From Pirellulaceae bacterium (lineage in GTDB: Bacteria > Planctomycetota > Planctomycetia > Pirellulales > Pirellulaceae): DNA of 60,145 bases. The stretch spans positions 1 to 60,145 of the forward strand of contig JADHUC010000014.1 of NCBI GenBank assembly GCA_016784735.1. The letters are read 5' to 3'. A program made the translations under genes and the position numbers. Under the pieces are notes generated by a model. The model searched no databases, was not told where the DNA came from, and was given only the letters and a program-made list of their open reading frames with translations. Numbering within the stretch: the first letter of the stretch is position 1; each line of letters starts with the position of its first letter. Positions 32,055-39,869 of the stretch are shown here, in pieces.

Positions 32055-34244
32055 CTACTTCGTTATGCTCTGATGCCACTTGATGAACGCGGCGTGTTGG
32101 TCGGCCTGAAAGCGATTGACATCGGCGGGTGCGAGGTGTGTAAGGTTTTCGACTCCGCCCGATGCCTTCCACGCGATGCGCGCCCGATCGACGCAGGCCT
32201 TGATGTCTTCGAAATCGGCGTCGCGGTCTCGCTGCGGTGAGTAGATCAAACACGGGCGCGGCGCAATCAGCGCCAAGACGTCGTCAAAGTCATATGGGAT
32301 TTCGGCTTCGCGGCCGTCGAACAGCCCCAACAACGGCTGGAGCGCATGCCATTCCCACAGACGCCGAATGCCGCCGGTGGATTTCGCATCGGTATCGGTC
32401 CGCAACGGTGTAAAACCGCAAAAGCTCGCCACGCCAGCGATCCGCTCGTCGAGCGCCGTTGCGTACAAGCCGACCATGCCGCCTTGCGAGTATCCCAACA
32501 CAAAGACTTGGTCCTTGCGTACGGCCGGCATGTCGCCTTGGGATGCGCCATTGCCGTCGACAAGAAAATCGACCGCAGCATGGACGTCGTGAACCATCCT
32601 TCCCAGCCGCGACCATTTGGGACAGTGCCGGTAGAAATCGCGACCTTCCAGCAGCCGTAAGCCGAACCCACACTGATCGTAGGCCAGCACGACGAATCCC
32701 TCCTGGGCCAGACGATGGTATACCGTGGTTCCCTCGACGCCGTAGCCTTCGTTGTAGCCGCTGTGGTGCGAGTATGGATGCAGCCAGATTACGGCTGGGG
32801 CTGGCTGCGTGACGGTTGGGTTGTAGTAGACGTTGCCGCGCACGTTGGCACCAAAGCTTACGGGCATTCGAGCGGTGTTCGCAACGCGCCACCGGTCGTG
32901 GGTCATCATTTCCGATTCTTCCGCACTGAGCATCGCGTACTTCCCATCCCAATTGATCTTTTCCGGTACCTGGCCCAGCGCCCACAAGATGCGATCGCGT
33001 CGGTCTTCCGGATGATCGCTCGCTTTGGGCGCGGCAAATGGGACTTGGATGTCCTGGGGATCGAGCTTTGCCTTCCACGCCTGCAAGTCGAACTTGTGGA
33101 TGAATTCCTCAGGGAACTCGCTTTGCTTTGCGGTACCTTGTCCAAACGAAAGGTCGAACCACTCGAAGTTGCGCCGGCGGTGCTCGTCGGTTATCGGCCC
33201 GTGCTGGCCTTCGCGGTAGCTGACGCGGAGGTTCTCCAGATGCCCCAGCAGACGATACACTCTGCGGCCTTCCAGATACGCACGTTCGACGGCAAATGTC
33301 GGCTCGCAACCGTCGTTGTGAGCCACGTCGATCAGGCATCGCCTTGGAGCGATCAACGCCAACCAGCCGTGGGCATCCATCGGCAGTTCATGCTCGCGGC
33401 CGGTGTACCCACGCAGACTCGGCAGGAACCACTCGCTGGGGAAATCGGCCGGCGCTTCGGCAAACGTGTTCCGCGAAGTGAAGCGATAAGGGCATGAAGC
33501 CGGCGAACCGGGACTTCGGGCCACGACCGAGGTGATACGTTCATCGAAGGCCGCAGCGATCATCGACTGCTTGCCGTAACGCGACCAACCTATGATTCCC
33601 ACTTGTCCACTGGCCACAGGATAGCCGTACTTCGGATCGAGCACGTAATCGAGTGTGCGGCTTGCCAACCAGGCTTTGGTCGAGATCTCCGTCCACGTGG
33701 CCCCACGGTACTCGGCCCGGAACTCCTGCCAAACCGAATCGTAGCCGGGGTAGTCCGTCTCGCGATGGTGGCTGTCGACGCCGGGATAAAGACACACGAT
33801 GTATCCACGCAACAACGCCATTTCAGCCCAGGGGATCTGATAATAGCGAGGCGCGGTCAGCAGCACCGGAAACGGGCCGTCGCCACGCGGAGTCCATACC
33901 CACGTTTCGAAAGACGCCCGGTTCTTCGTATCAAAGACGAGTCTCACGCGACGCCGTGTCGAGCCGTCTTCCTTGGCTTGTTCCTCGATCACTTCCGCTT
34001 GCACAATGGCCGGTACCGACTCCGGGAAAGAACCGATGAAAGTCTCGCACATCAACCGGCGGATTTCCTCTCTGCGGCGTTCCCAGTCCGCCAGATTCCG
34101 AACCGGATCGCCATTGCCGAATTCCAACAGCGGCGGCAGATCAGGATTGCAGTGCCGGCTTGATTCGGCCGCCCGTGCGTCCAACGTCGCACAGCCGATG
34201 ACGCAGAGCAATAGAGTCACTCGTCTAACGGTCTCGTAGTTCAT
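32055..34244 (-). CDS. Secreted two-domain alpha/beta hydrolase (CE15-like + second hydrolase)
   Basis: The 729-residue protein has a signal peptide (VTLLLCVIGCATLDARA). The first hydrolase domain resembles CE15 glucuronoyl esterases: WTPRGDGPFPVLLTAPRYY, the nucleophile Ser221 in GWSRYGK, MDAHGWLALIAPRR and a His near GQHGPIT. The second domain (about 425-729) is another alpha/beta hydrolase with Ser in GYSQGG near 588 and DDVLALIAPRPCLI. CE15 enzymes cut the ester between glucuronic acid on xylan and lignin alcohols. Two different hydrolases in one chain could release two ester types from the same polymer (inferred). I chose ATG 34244; a TTG at 34256 is also in frame. Neither has a strong ribosome site. 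Confidence 0.8.
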   Translation of the reverse strand: MNYETVRRVTLLLCVIGCATLDARAAESSRHCNPDLPPLLEFGNGDPVRNLADWERRREEIRRLMCETFIGSFPESVPAIVQAEVIEEQAKEDGSTRRRVRLVFDTKNRASFETWVWTPRGDGPFPVLLTAPRYYQIPWAEMALLRGYIVCLYPGVDSHHRETDYPGYDSVWQEFRAEYRGATWTEISTKAWLASRTLDYVLDPKYGYPVASGQVGIIGWSRYGKQSMIAAAFDERITSVVARSPGSPASCPYRFTSRNTFAEAPADFPSEWFLPSLRGYTGREHELPMDAHGWLALIAPRRCLIDVAHNDGCEPTFAVERAYLEGRRVYRLLGHLENLRVSYREGQHGPITDEHRRRNFEWFDLSFGQGTAKQSEFPEEFIHKFDLQAWKAKLDPQDIQVPFAAPKASDHPEDRRDRILWALGQVPEKINWDGKYAMLSAEESEMMTHDRWRVANTARMPVSFGANVRGNVYYNPTVTQPAPAVIWLHPYSHHSGYNEGYGVEGTTVYHRLAQEGFVVLAYDQCGFGLRLLEGRDFYRHCPKWSRLGRMVHDVHAAVDFLVDGNGASQGDMPAVRKDQVFVLGYSQGGMVGLYATALDERIAGVASFCGFTPLRTDTDAKSTGGIRRLWEWHALQPLLGLFDGREAEIPYDFDDVLALIAPRPCLIYSPQRDRDADFEDIKACVDRARIAWKASGGVENLTHLAPADVNRFQADQHAAFIKWHQSITK

Positions 34245-34400
34245 TTGTGCGTCCAACGAATCAAGGGAGACGACGAATGGGAGATGCCGTGGCGTGCATC
34301 ACATGAGCCAACTGCTGCAGTACGTCTAGGCCTATCACGATTTGCCTCTGATATCTGCGAGGGCGGGAGAGGCAGTGACTTGCGTTTCATCCCGTGCGAA

Positions 34401-34598
34401 TCACTTCCGCAAAGTCTGTAACTCGAAGCGTGCAATCTCTTCCTTCAACTGGTTGATCATGCGCTTCAAGGATCGGAGCGAGAGCTCATGGACGTGTGCG
34501 TTTTCGTCGGGCTCGCGGCGAGACGCCTCGTAGCGTGCCTCGAGAACATGCAGTTTCCGGCGAGTCACTTCGAGTTCGCGTTCGTCTCTTAGGTCCAT
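34401..34598 (-). CDS. Small charged coiled-coil protein
   Basis: This 65-residue protein is almost entirely helical and charged (LRDERELEVTRRKLHVLEARYEASRREPD, SLKRMINQLKEEIARFEL), with no hydrophobic signal. Its ATG overlaps the last codons of the upstream nucleotidyltransferase-like gene by 10 bases, so translation is probably coupled. A small helical partner following a nucleotidyltransferase is the layout of several toxin-antitoxin pairs, but I cannot assign it to a named family. Confidence 0.6.
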   Translation of the reverse strand: MDLRDERELEVTRRKLHVLEARYEASRREPDENAHVHELSLRSLKRMINQLKEEIARFELQTLRK

Positions 34599-35218
34599 AG
34601 GATCACCTCAATCATGCCTTTCGGCGTCGACAGCCGATCGGTCGCAAATATCTGTTCAACCATTACATCAAAATCTCTCTGCTTCACCAAATCGATCTGA
34701 AGGAAGGGTAAACCATCGAGCAGCTCGGCCTCCGCGGCGGCGTCGCGAGAAAAGTCCGGCCCCAGCAAGAGCAAGCAGTCCACGTCGTTCGGTTCGTATG
34801 CGTCCGTGACGAAGCTTCCATTGACGATCAATCGTCGCACACCGGCACGTCGAGTGAGGTCGACCAGCCAGGCAAGGGACTCCATCTGCACACGACGCAA
34901 TTCCGACTCGCGTCCGAAGCGCTCTTCTATCTCCTCCAACGTTGCCCGATGAATCCCGGGCGGCAAGTATCCATGTTCGTCAAATCCTGGAATCATCCGG
35001 AAGCCTTTCGGGCAACACGAGAACCTGCCGATGTTCGAAATCAGCAAGCGACTCTTGACGACCCAGTAGGCCCTTTCTGACCGACGCGGCAAACGTTGTG
35101 ACGAGTTCTTGCCGTACTTCGCTTCGCAGTGATCAATGCGTGACTCCACTAATTCTAGCCGACTCGGCGGTAGCATTCCACCACAATCCGGGCATACCTG
35201 GTGTCGGCCGAGATTCAC
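34589..35218 (-). CDS. DUF6932-like nucleotidyltransferase-fold protein
   Basis: The 209-residue protein has a core from residue 75 onward that begins MIPGFDEHGYLPPGIHRATLEEI. Its nucleotidyltransferase signature is GVRRLIVNGSFVTD followed by NDVDCLLLL, with acidic residues positioned for metal binding. That arrangement is typical of DUF6932. The N-terminal 74 residues are an added part with CPDCGG at 9-14 and a later CC pair. The GTG start has AGGAG six bases upstream, so the long form is likely translated; an ATG at 34996 would give the bare 135-residue family form. The small coiled-coil gene overlaps its end. It is divergent from another nucleotidyltransferase-like gene 77 bases away. Toxin, antitoxin or RNA-modifying roles are all possible. 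Confidence 0.7.
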   Translation of the reverse strand: MNLGRHQVCPDCGGMLPPSRLELVESRIDHCEAKYGKNSSQRLPRRSERAYWVVKSRLLISNIGRFSCCPKGFRMIPGFDEHGYLPPGIHRATLEEIEERFGRESELRRVQMESLAWLVDLTRRAGVRRLIVNGSFVTDAYEPNDVDCLLLLGPDFSRDAAAEAELLDGLPFLQIDLVKQRDFDVMVEQIFATDRLSTPKGMIEVILWT

Positions 35219-35295
35219 ATCGCGCTCCTGACATGCTACAATTACTGTCGGCGGCCAAGGATGGATAAGGAATTGAAACGAAGCACGAGTCTGGT

Positions 35296-36114
35296 ATGAG
35301 CGGCGATCCCCAAGATACCCAATCAGGGCAACAGGTGCCTGCTACGTCCGCCGATTTCTTCACGGCGGAGCATTTGGAACGTCGTCGACAAGCGATGGCC
35401 AAATACACGGGTTGGAAGGGAGTCGATGATCTGGACCCCAAGGTTCCAGCCGGTCACGCGTGCGGAGTGCAGACCAGTACGCGGCTGACGCAACAGATCA
35501 AACGTACGCATCGGAAACAGGCCATGGATATTGCTGTTCAAGACGTTATCGACGTCCTGGTTGCTGCCGAGGTCAAAGGTTGGGTGCTGATGGGTCTGCA
35601 CGGCTACGTCGGCTATCTGCCCGATCCGCGTGCGACGCAAGACGTGGACGTGATGGTTCCTTACAGCCAACGCAAACGCGCGGTGAAGGCGATCCGCCAA
35701 GCGTGGCCGGAGTTGCTCGTACGCGAGCTTTCCCAAGTCGTACGTTTTATGGATCCGCAAGACTGTTACCCCGACGGCGAACCCAAACCGGTGATCGACT
35801 TGATGTTACCGTGGGCGAAGTTTCAAGAAACGATACTGGCACAGTTTGTCGTCATCGACGAGGAGACCCAGCATCGCATTCCGCGATTGGAGGCCGCGCT
35901 GGTTTCGAAGTATGCGTCGATGATCTCTCAGCATCGGGATCGAGAAAAAAAGGAGTATGACGCGGGTGATTTCCGTAGGATGGTCCGCGCCAACCACGAA
36001 CATATCAACCGCGATGACCTCCGCCGGCTTGCCGACGAACTCTGGGACGGGGGCGCGGATGAGATCGAGCAGTTTCTGGAGATCGCGCTGAGCGATCAAC
36101 CGTTCCCGGTCTGA
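35296..36114 (+). CDS. Nucleotidyltransferase AbiEii/MNT-like protein
   Basis: The 272-residue protein has a polar, low-homology N-terminus (about 75 residues). A nucleotidyltransferase-like domain follows: VIDVLVAAEVKGWVLMGLHGYVGY, then RATQDVDVMVPYSQR, then PVIDLMLP. The DVDVMV acidic pair fits the GS-x-x-DxD family pattern. The C-terminal part is helical (EAALVSKYASMISQHRDREKKEYDAGDFRRM), as in AbiEii-type proteins where it reaches down to the partner. No small antitoxin-like gene is directly beside it on this strand. It is divergent from the DUF6932-like gene. The start is uncertain: 35395 and 35524 also have in-frame ATGs. Confidence 0.68.
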   Translation: MSGDPQDTQSGQQVPATSADFFTAEHLERRRQAMAKYTGWKGVDDLDPKVPAGHACGVQTSTRLTQQIKRTHRKQAMDIAVQDVIDVLVAAEVKGWVLMGLHGYVGYLPDPRATQDVDVMVPYSQRKRAVKAIRQAWPELLVRELSQVVRFMDPQDCYPDGEPKPVIDLMLPWAKFQETILAQFVVIDEETQHRIPRLEAALVSKYASMISQHRDREKKEYDAGDFRRMVRANHEHINRDDLRRLADELWDGGADEIEQFLEIALSDQPFPV

Positions 36115-36172
36115 TCTGGCCTGGGAATCTCAGCCGAGACGTTTCGTTTCCATCCGCGCGCCATGCCGGCGT

Positions 36173-37057
36173 TCATCGAGGCTGCGCCAGACGCGTCGAG
36201 TATTCCTTCCAGGCTTTGATCGACTGTTTGAGGTTCTCCACGGGATCGCCCTTGACGGCGTAGCATTGTTGGCCGATCGGGCCTCGGTATCCGGCGTCGG
36301 TCAGCTTCTTGAGGAAGTCGCAGACATCGAAGTCGCCCTGGCCCAGCGGTTGGATCAGGCGATCCCAACTGTAGCCCGGTTGCTTCACGTCGGCGCCGTT
36401 GATCGACACGAGGAACAGGCACGGCATGGCCTCTTTGATCGTCGCATCCAGTTTGGGACCCTGGTCCGTCATCAACTCGTGGCACAGATTGATCGTCGCC
36501 CCTACGTTCTTGCGGTCTACCTGCTTGACCACTCGCAGCGCGTCGGCGGTCGTGGCCACGTAGAAACCGGTATGCGGGTACAGGGCAACACGCAAGTCGG
36601 AGGCCGCCGCCAAATCGGCGATCTCTCGTACCACTTCGACGGCCTTATCGTCTTCTTGGCCGCGCTGGCCGCCTCTTACCGTGAGCCAAAGGACGACGTC
36701 CGTCCCTTTCAGTTCCTTGACTGCTTCTTTCAGGTACGGATCGTATGCTGGCGTCTTGTCAAACTGACAGCCGATGTAGGTGCTGAACACCTTCAGCTCG
36801 GCTTCCTCGTAGCGTTTCACCAAGTCGCTGACGCGCACTCCGCTGGCTCCCATGCCGGCGTAGCCGATTTCCTTGAGCACCTTCTCCGGCTTCTCGACGC
36901 CCCGCAAGCCGTTGTCGAAAACGAAGAAGGGATTTGAGAGGTCATTCTCGGTCGCAGGTGCATCCTGATCTGCTGCGGATGACGACGCGGGTACGAGCAG
37001 GCAAATCAGTGCAACGGATCCAGCCCAGCTTCCGAATGTCGTGTTTTTCTGCTTCAT
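36173..37057 (-). CDS. Secreted sugar isomerase/epimerase-like TIM barrel (1)
   Basis: The 294-residue protein has a signal peptide ending near SSSAADQ. The rest is an AP-endonuclease-2/xylose-isomerase-like barrel: FFVFDNGLRGVEKPEKVLKEIGYAGMGAS at the first strands, VALYPHTGFYV, NVGATINLCHELM, SINGADV and the closing YRGPIGQQCYAVKGDP. The acidic and histidine residues of the usual metal site are only partly visible (His in YPHTG and CHEL). A GAGGAAAAGAG site precedes the ATG. It is about half identical by eye to the next gene, so the two are duplicates. In planctomycetes such secreted members often sit beside Gfo/Idh genes, as here. Substrate unknown. Confidence 0.85.
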   Translation of the reverse strand: MKQKNTTFGSWAGSVALICLLVPASSSAADQDAPATENDLSNPFFVFDNGLRGVEKPEKVLKEIGYAGMGASGVRVSDLVKRYEEAELKVFSTYIGCQFDKTPAYDPYLKEAVKELKGTDVVLWLTVRGGQRGQEDDKAVEVVREIADLAAASDLRVALYPHTGFYVATTADALRVVKQVDRKNVGATINLCHELMTDQGPKLDATIKEAMPCLFLVSINGADVKQPGYSWDRLIQPLGQGDFDVCDFLKKLTDAGYRGPIGQQCYAVKGDPVENLKQSIKAWKEYSTRLAQPR

Positions 37058-37120
37058 GGCTCTTTTCCTCTCAAGTCGGTTTGGTCATCAATTGCTAGTA
37101 CCTTGCGACTCTTGTTCTTT

Positions 37121-37176
37121 GTAGGTTGGGCATTCCTGCCCGACCCCAAGCAGACGGGCAGGAATGCCCATCCTAC
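37121..37176. repeat. Palindromic element, GTAGGNTGGGC family (copy 1)
   Basis: Arms 37121-37142 and 37155-37176 pair over 22 bases with one mismatch, starting GTAGGTTGGGC and ending GCCCATCCTAC, with a 12-base loop. It lies between the two isomerase-like genes. Confidence 0.85.
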
Positions 37177-37234
37177 TGACAATTCCAGATGTCATGAGGT
37201 ACTGTGTGCCCGTATTGAATCTTGTAGCGTCACA

Positions 37235-38149
37235 TCACTGGGCCGTCCATTCGGCCTGCCAGCCTTTCCATACTTTGATCGAACGTTCGAGATGCTCGCG
37301 CGCGTCGCCGGGAATGCCGTAGCACATCAACCCGATGGGGCCGCGGTAGCCAATTCCTCGGAGTGTCTTCAGGAGTTCGCGGTTGTCGAAGTCGCCTTTG
37401 TCGAGCGGTTGGATCAGTCCGTTTGTCCAAGTCTTGGCGCCCACTTGCGCTCCGTTGATGGTGATGGCGAAGATCTTGTCTGCGTTCTCGCGCAGCACGG
37501 GCCGATAGTCTTTGTCGCCGTCGATCATGAGCCAATGGCAGAGATTCAGATTCGTTCCGACGTTGGGGCGGTTCGTCTTGTCGACGATTTCGAGTGCGTA
37601 CATCAGGCTCTCCGTCCAGTCGCGCGTGTGGTGGTAGATGGAGATGCGCAAACCGACCTCGGCCGCCACGTCGCCAAGCTCGCGAAGGACCTTGACCGCC
37701 GGTCCGACGCCTTGCGGATCGGCTGGCGGAAGTCCTTGAATCAGCACGCAGATCGTCGCCGGCCGCCCCTTGAGTTTTCGGATCGCATCGGGCACGCGCG
37801 GATCGTAGGGCGGGGTATCCGGCTTGAGGCTGATCCTGGCATAGGCGTGATAGAGTTCCAGTCCCGCGTTGTCGAGCGTAGCCAGGTTCTTCTCTGCATT
37901 CTCGTCAAGCCAAAGCGAATAGCCGACGCCGTCGAAGCCGAGTTCGCGGAGCATCTCGGCCTGTTGGGGAATCGTGCGTTTCTTCGCGTCATGCGTGTCC
38001 ACGCAGAAGCCATAGAACTTCGGCGCCCAAGCCGTCTGGCTATCCTCGGCGGACGCGGATTTCTCGTCGGCGTCGCCGGCTTGAGCAAGAGCCAAAATCG
38101 CGACCGTTGTCGCTGCGATCACGTAGTTCTTCCACACTAGGCGTTGCAT
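37235..38149 (-). CDS. Secreted sugar isomerase/epimerase-like TIM barrel (2)
   Basis: The 304-residue protein has a signal peptide (YVIAATTVAILALAQAG), followed by the same barrel type as its neighbour. FDGVGYSLWLDENAEKNLATLDNAGLELYH covers the first units, ISIYHHTRDW and NVGTNLNLCHWLMI carry likely metal ligands, TINGAQVG is the penultimate strand, and YRGPIGLMCYGIPGDA closes the barrel. GGAGACAACAA lies before the ATG. It keeps more of the His and Asp pattern of the family than gene 1. Metal-dependent aldose-ketose isomerisation or epimerisation is the usual family reaction; the real substrate is unknown. Confidence 0.85.
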   Translation of the reverse strand: MQRLVWKNYVIAATTVAILALAQAGDADEKSASAEDSQTAWAPKFYGFCVDTHDAKKRTIPQQAEMLRELGFDGVGYSLWLDENAEKNLATLDNAGLELYHAYARISLKPDTPPYDPRVPDAIRKLKGRPATICVLIQGLPPADPQGVGPAVKVLRELGDVAAEVGLRISIYHHTRDWTESLMYALEIVDKTNRPNVGTNLNLCHWLMIDGDKDYRPVLRENADKIFAITINGAQVGAKTWTNGLIQPLDKGDFDNRELLKTLRGIGYRGPIGLMCYGIPGDAREHLERSIKVWKGWQAEWTAQ

Positions 38150-38199
38150 TTGTTGTCTCCTTCATTCGCGGGTGTTCATCGTCGACGATGCGTGCCGAC

Positions 38200-38289
38200 C
38201 GTTTAACCCGAAGCCGCAGGCGATGGCGTGCGCCACGCATGGACGATCCGCTCCACTGCTCGCCATCGCCTCCGGCTTCGGGTTAAACG
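38200..38289. repeat. Palindromic element, TCGTTTA family
   Basis: Arms 38200-38228 and 38261-38289 pair over 29 bases with a single mismatch, starting CGTTTAACCCGAAGCC. It lies 86 bases past the end of the Gfo/Idh gene. Confidence 0.88.
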
Positions 38290-38375
38290 AGTCTAATTGC
38301 TGGCGGGTGTGCGAGGCGAAGCTGCAGTTGGTCGGCGCCGAAGGGCCACTTCGCCTTGTCCGCCCCTTCCACGAT

Positions 38376-39692
38376 CTACAGGTACTTCGTAAAACCCGGC
38401 ACCGGCAGTGGGTAGTTGCCCGAGGCGTCTGGTTTCGTTGGGGGCTCCATGTCGAGCGTCACGTCGGCCAACTTTGGTTCGAACTCGAAATCGGCCGCCA
38501 TCATCTGATCCCATGTGACCCGTTTTCCGGTGTAACAGGCGATCTGGCCCATGATCCCGACGTAGGTGCTGTCGATCATCGTGTCGCCGTTGTTCACCGG
38601 CTTGCCGTCGCGGATCGAGCCAATCAGGATCTTCTGCTCCTCGACACTCGAATTGTTTTTCTGACCCTCGTAGTGCCAGTTCGTCTCGCCCTCGATCCGG
38701 CAGGCAGTCCAATGGCAAACGCCTTTGGTGCCCATGATGATATCGTCCCACAGTCCATGGCATCCGACGCGAGTCTGGCACAACGCGTAGATCCGCGGTC
38801 CGCTCGCCAGTTCGTAGACCACCGTGTGATGATCAAACATGTCGCCGTAGACCTCGCCAAAGCCGGTCGAACGGCCGGCCAATCCGAAGCACCACGTCGG
38901 GTTTTCCTCGTTCAACACCCACCGCATTCGGTCCAAGTTGTGTACCAGTGACTGGCTTACGTCGTCGCCCGAAAGCCAACGGAAGTGGTACCAGTTCGAA
39001 AACTGGTATTCCATCTCGCTGAGTTTCGGGTCGCGGGGGATCAGCCGATATGGTCCACGCAAAAACATCGACTGAATCGCTACGATGTCGCCGATCGCGC
39101 CGTCGTGGATGCGTTTGACCTGCTCCTGGTAGGCGTAGTCGTAGCGGCTTTCGTGGCCAGAGACGATCGAGACGTTTTTCTCTTTCGCCATCTCGCAGAC
39201 ACGTTTCAGACGCAGGCAGCCGGCCGGGTCGATTGCGTGTGGCTTTTCGATGAAGACGTGTTTGCCGGCCTTGATCGCCTCTTCGGCATAGAACGCATGG
39301 TACTTCGATGCGCAGGCAATCAGCACCGCGTCGCTCGCCTCGATCACTGCTTTGTAGCCATCAAGCCCAAACACGCAGGTCTCGTCCGTGCCGGCGAACT
39401 GGTCGGGGAAGCTCTTTTGGAAATACTCCCGCTTGGCCTGCATACGGCTCTCGAAAACGTCTGCCATGGCGACCAGCTTGACGTCTTTGCCGACGCCCAA
39501 TGCCTGCGCGGCCGCACCGCTACAGCGTCCGCCGCAGCCGATCATACCGATCTTGATTTCTTGGCTTCCGGCCGCATGGGCACTGCGGGCTAACGACAGT
39601 CCGCCTACCACGGCGGCGCCTGCAGCCGAGGTCCTCAGAAAGTCGCGGCGATTTGTGCCGCCTGCTTGATTCGTTCGCTTTTGGTCGGCCAC
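38376..39692 (-). CDS. Tat-exported Gfo/Idh/MocA family oxidoreductase (2)
   Basis: The 438-residue dehydrogenase-like protein has a twin-arginine signal (NRRDFLRTSAAG at 14-25), a GCGGRCSG nucleotide loop near 52-59, an acidic turn (MADVFESR), and the EKPHAID motif near 148. A DNLDRMRWV-like and HHTVVYELASG substrate domain follows. The start is a GTG preceded by GGAG at eight bases. It shares only the family fold with the gene at 4187. Together with the two TIM-barrel genes downstream on the same strand, it forms a small secreted sugar-oxidation set (inferred from co-orientation). The palindromic element between them may end the transcript. Confidence 0.92.
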   Translation of the reverse strand: MADQKRTNQAGGTNRRDFLRTSAAGAAVVGGLSLARSAHAAGSQEIKIGMIGCGGRCSGAAAQALGVGKDVKLVAMADVFESRMQAKREYFQKSFPDQFAGTDETCVFGLDGYKAVIEASDAVLIACASKYHAFYAEEAIKAGKHVFIEKPHAIDPAGCLRLKRVCEMAKEKNVSIVSGHESRYDYAYQEQVKRIHDGAIGDIVAIQSMFLRGPYRLIPRDPKLSEMEYQFSNWYHFRWLSGDDVSQSLVHNLDRMRWVLNEENPTWCFGLAGRSTGFGEVYGDMFDHHTVVYELASGPRIYALCQTRVGCHGLWDDIIMGTKGVCHWTACRIEGETNWHYEGQKNNSSVEEQKILIGSIRDGKPVNNGDTMIDSTYVGIMGQIACYTGKRVTWDQMMAADFEFEPKLADVTLDMEPPTKPDASGNYPLPVPGFTKYL

Positions 39693-39753
39693 GGTGTAGT
39701 CTCCTTATCTCTAGTTCTAGCGGTAACCTAACGCGACTCTCAGTTGCAGCCAA

Positions 39754-39837
39754 GTAGGGTGGGCCAGGTCGCGCGGCCCACCTCTCAGTACTTGGTGCTC
39801 AGATCCCGGTGGGCCGCGAAGACTTGGCCCACCCTAC
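39754..39837. repeat. Palindromic element, GTAGGNTGGGC family (copy 2)
   Basis: Arms 39754-39782 and 39808-39837 pair with one gap and a few mismatches, starting GTAGGGTGGGCC and ending GGCCCACCCTAC. It shares its termini with the element at 37121. Confidence 0.8.
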
Positions 39838-39869
39838 AAGATGCTCGCACGGGTTCCACACTGCTGGAA

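Noticed and set aside
35133..35441. A 102-codon minus-strand frame between the two nucleotidyltransferase genes
   Set aside because: It is Cys- and Ser-rich without a ribosome site and overlaps both divergent genes; I judged it a shadow.
38291..38375. Readable codons after the stop of the Gfo/Idh gene (ADKAKWPFGADQLQLRLAHPP)
   Set aside because: About 30 in-frame codons follow the TAG up to the palindrome, but there is no sign of readthrough or conservation, and such short open runs are expected by chance.
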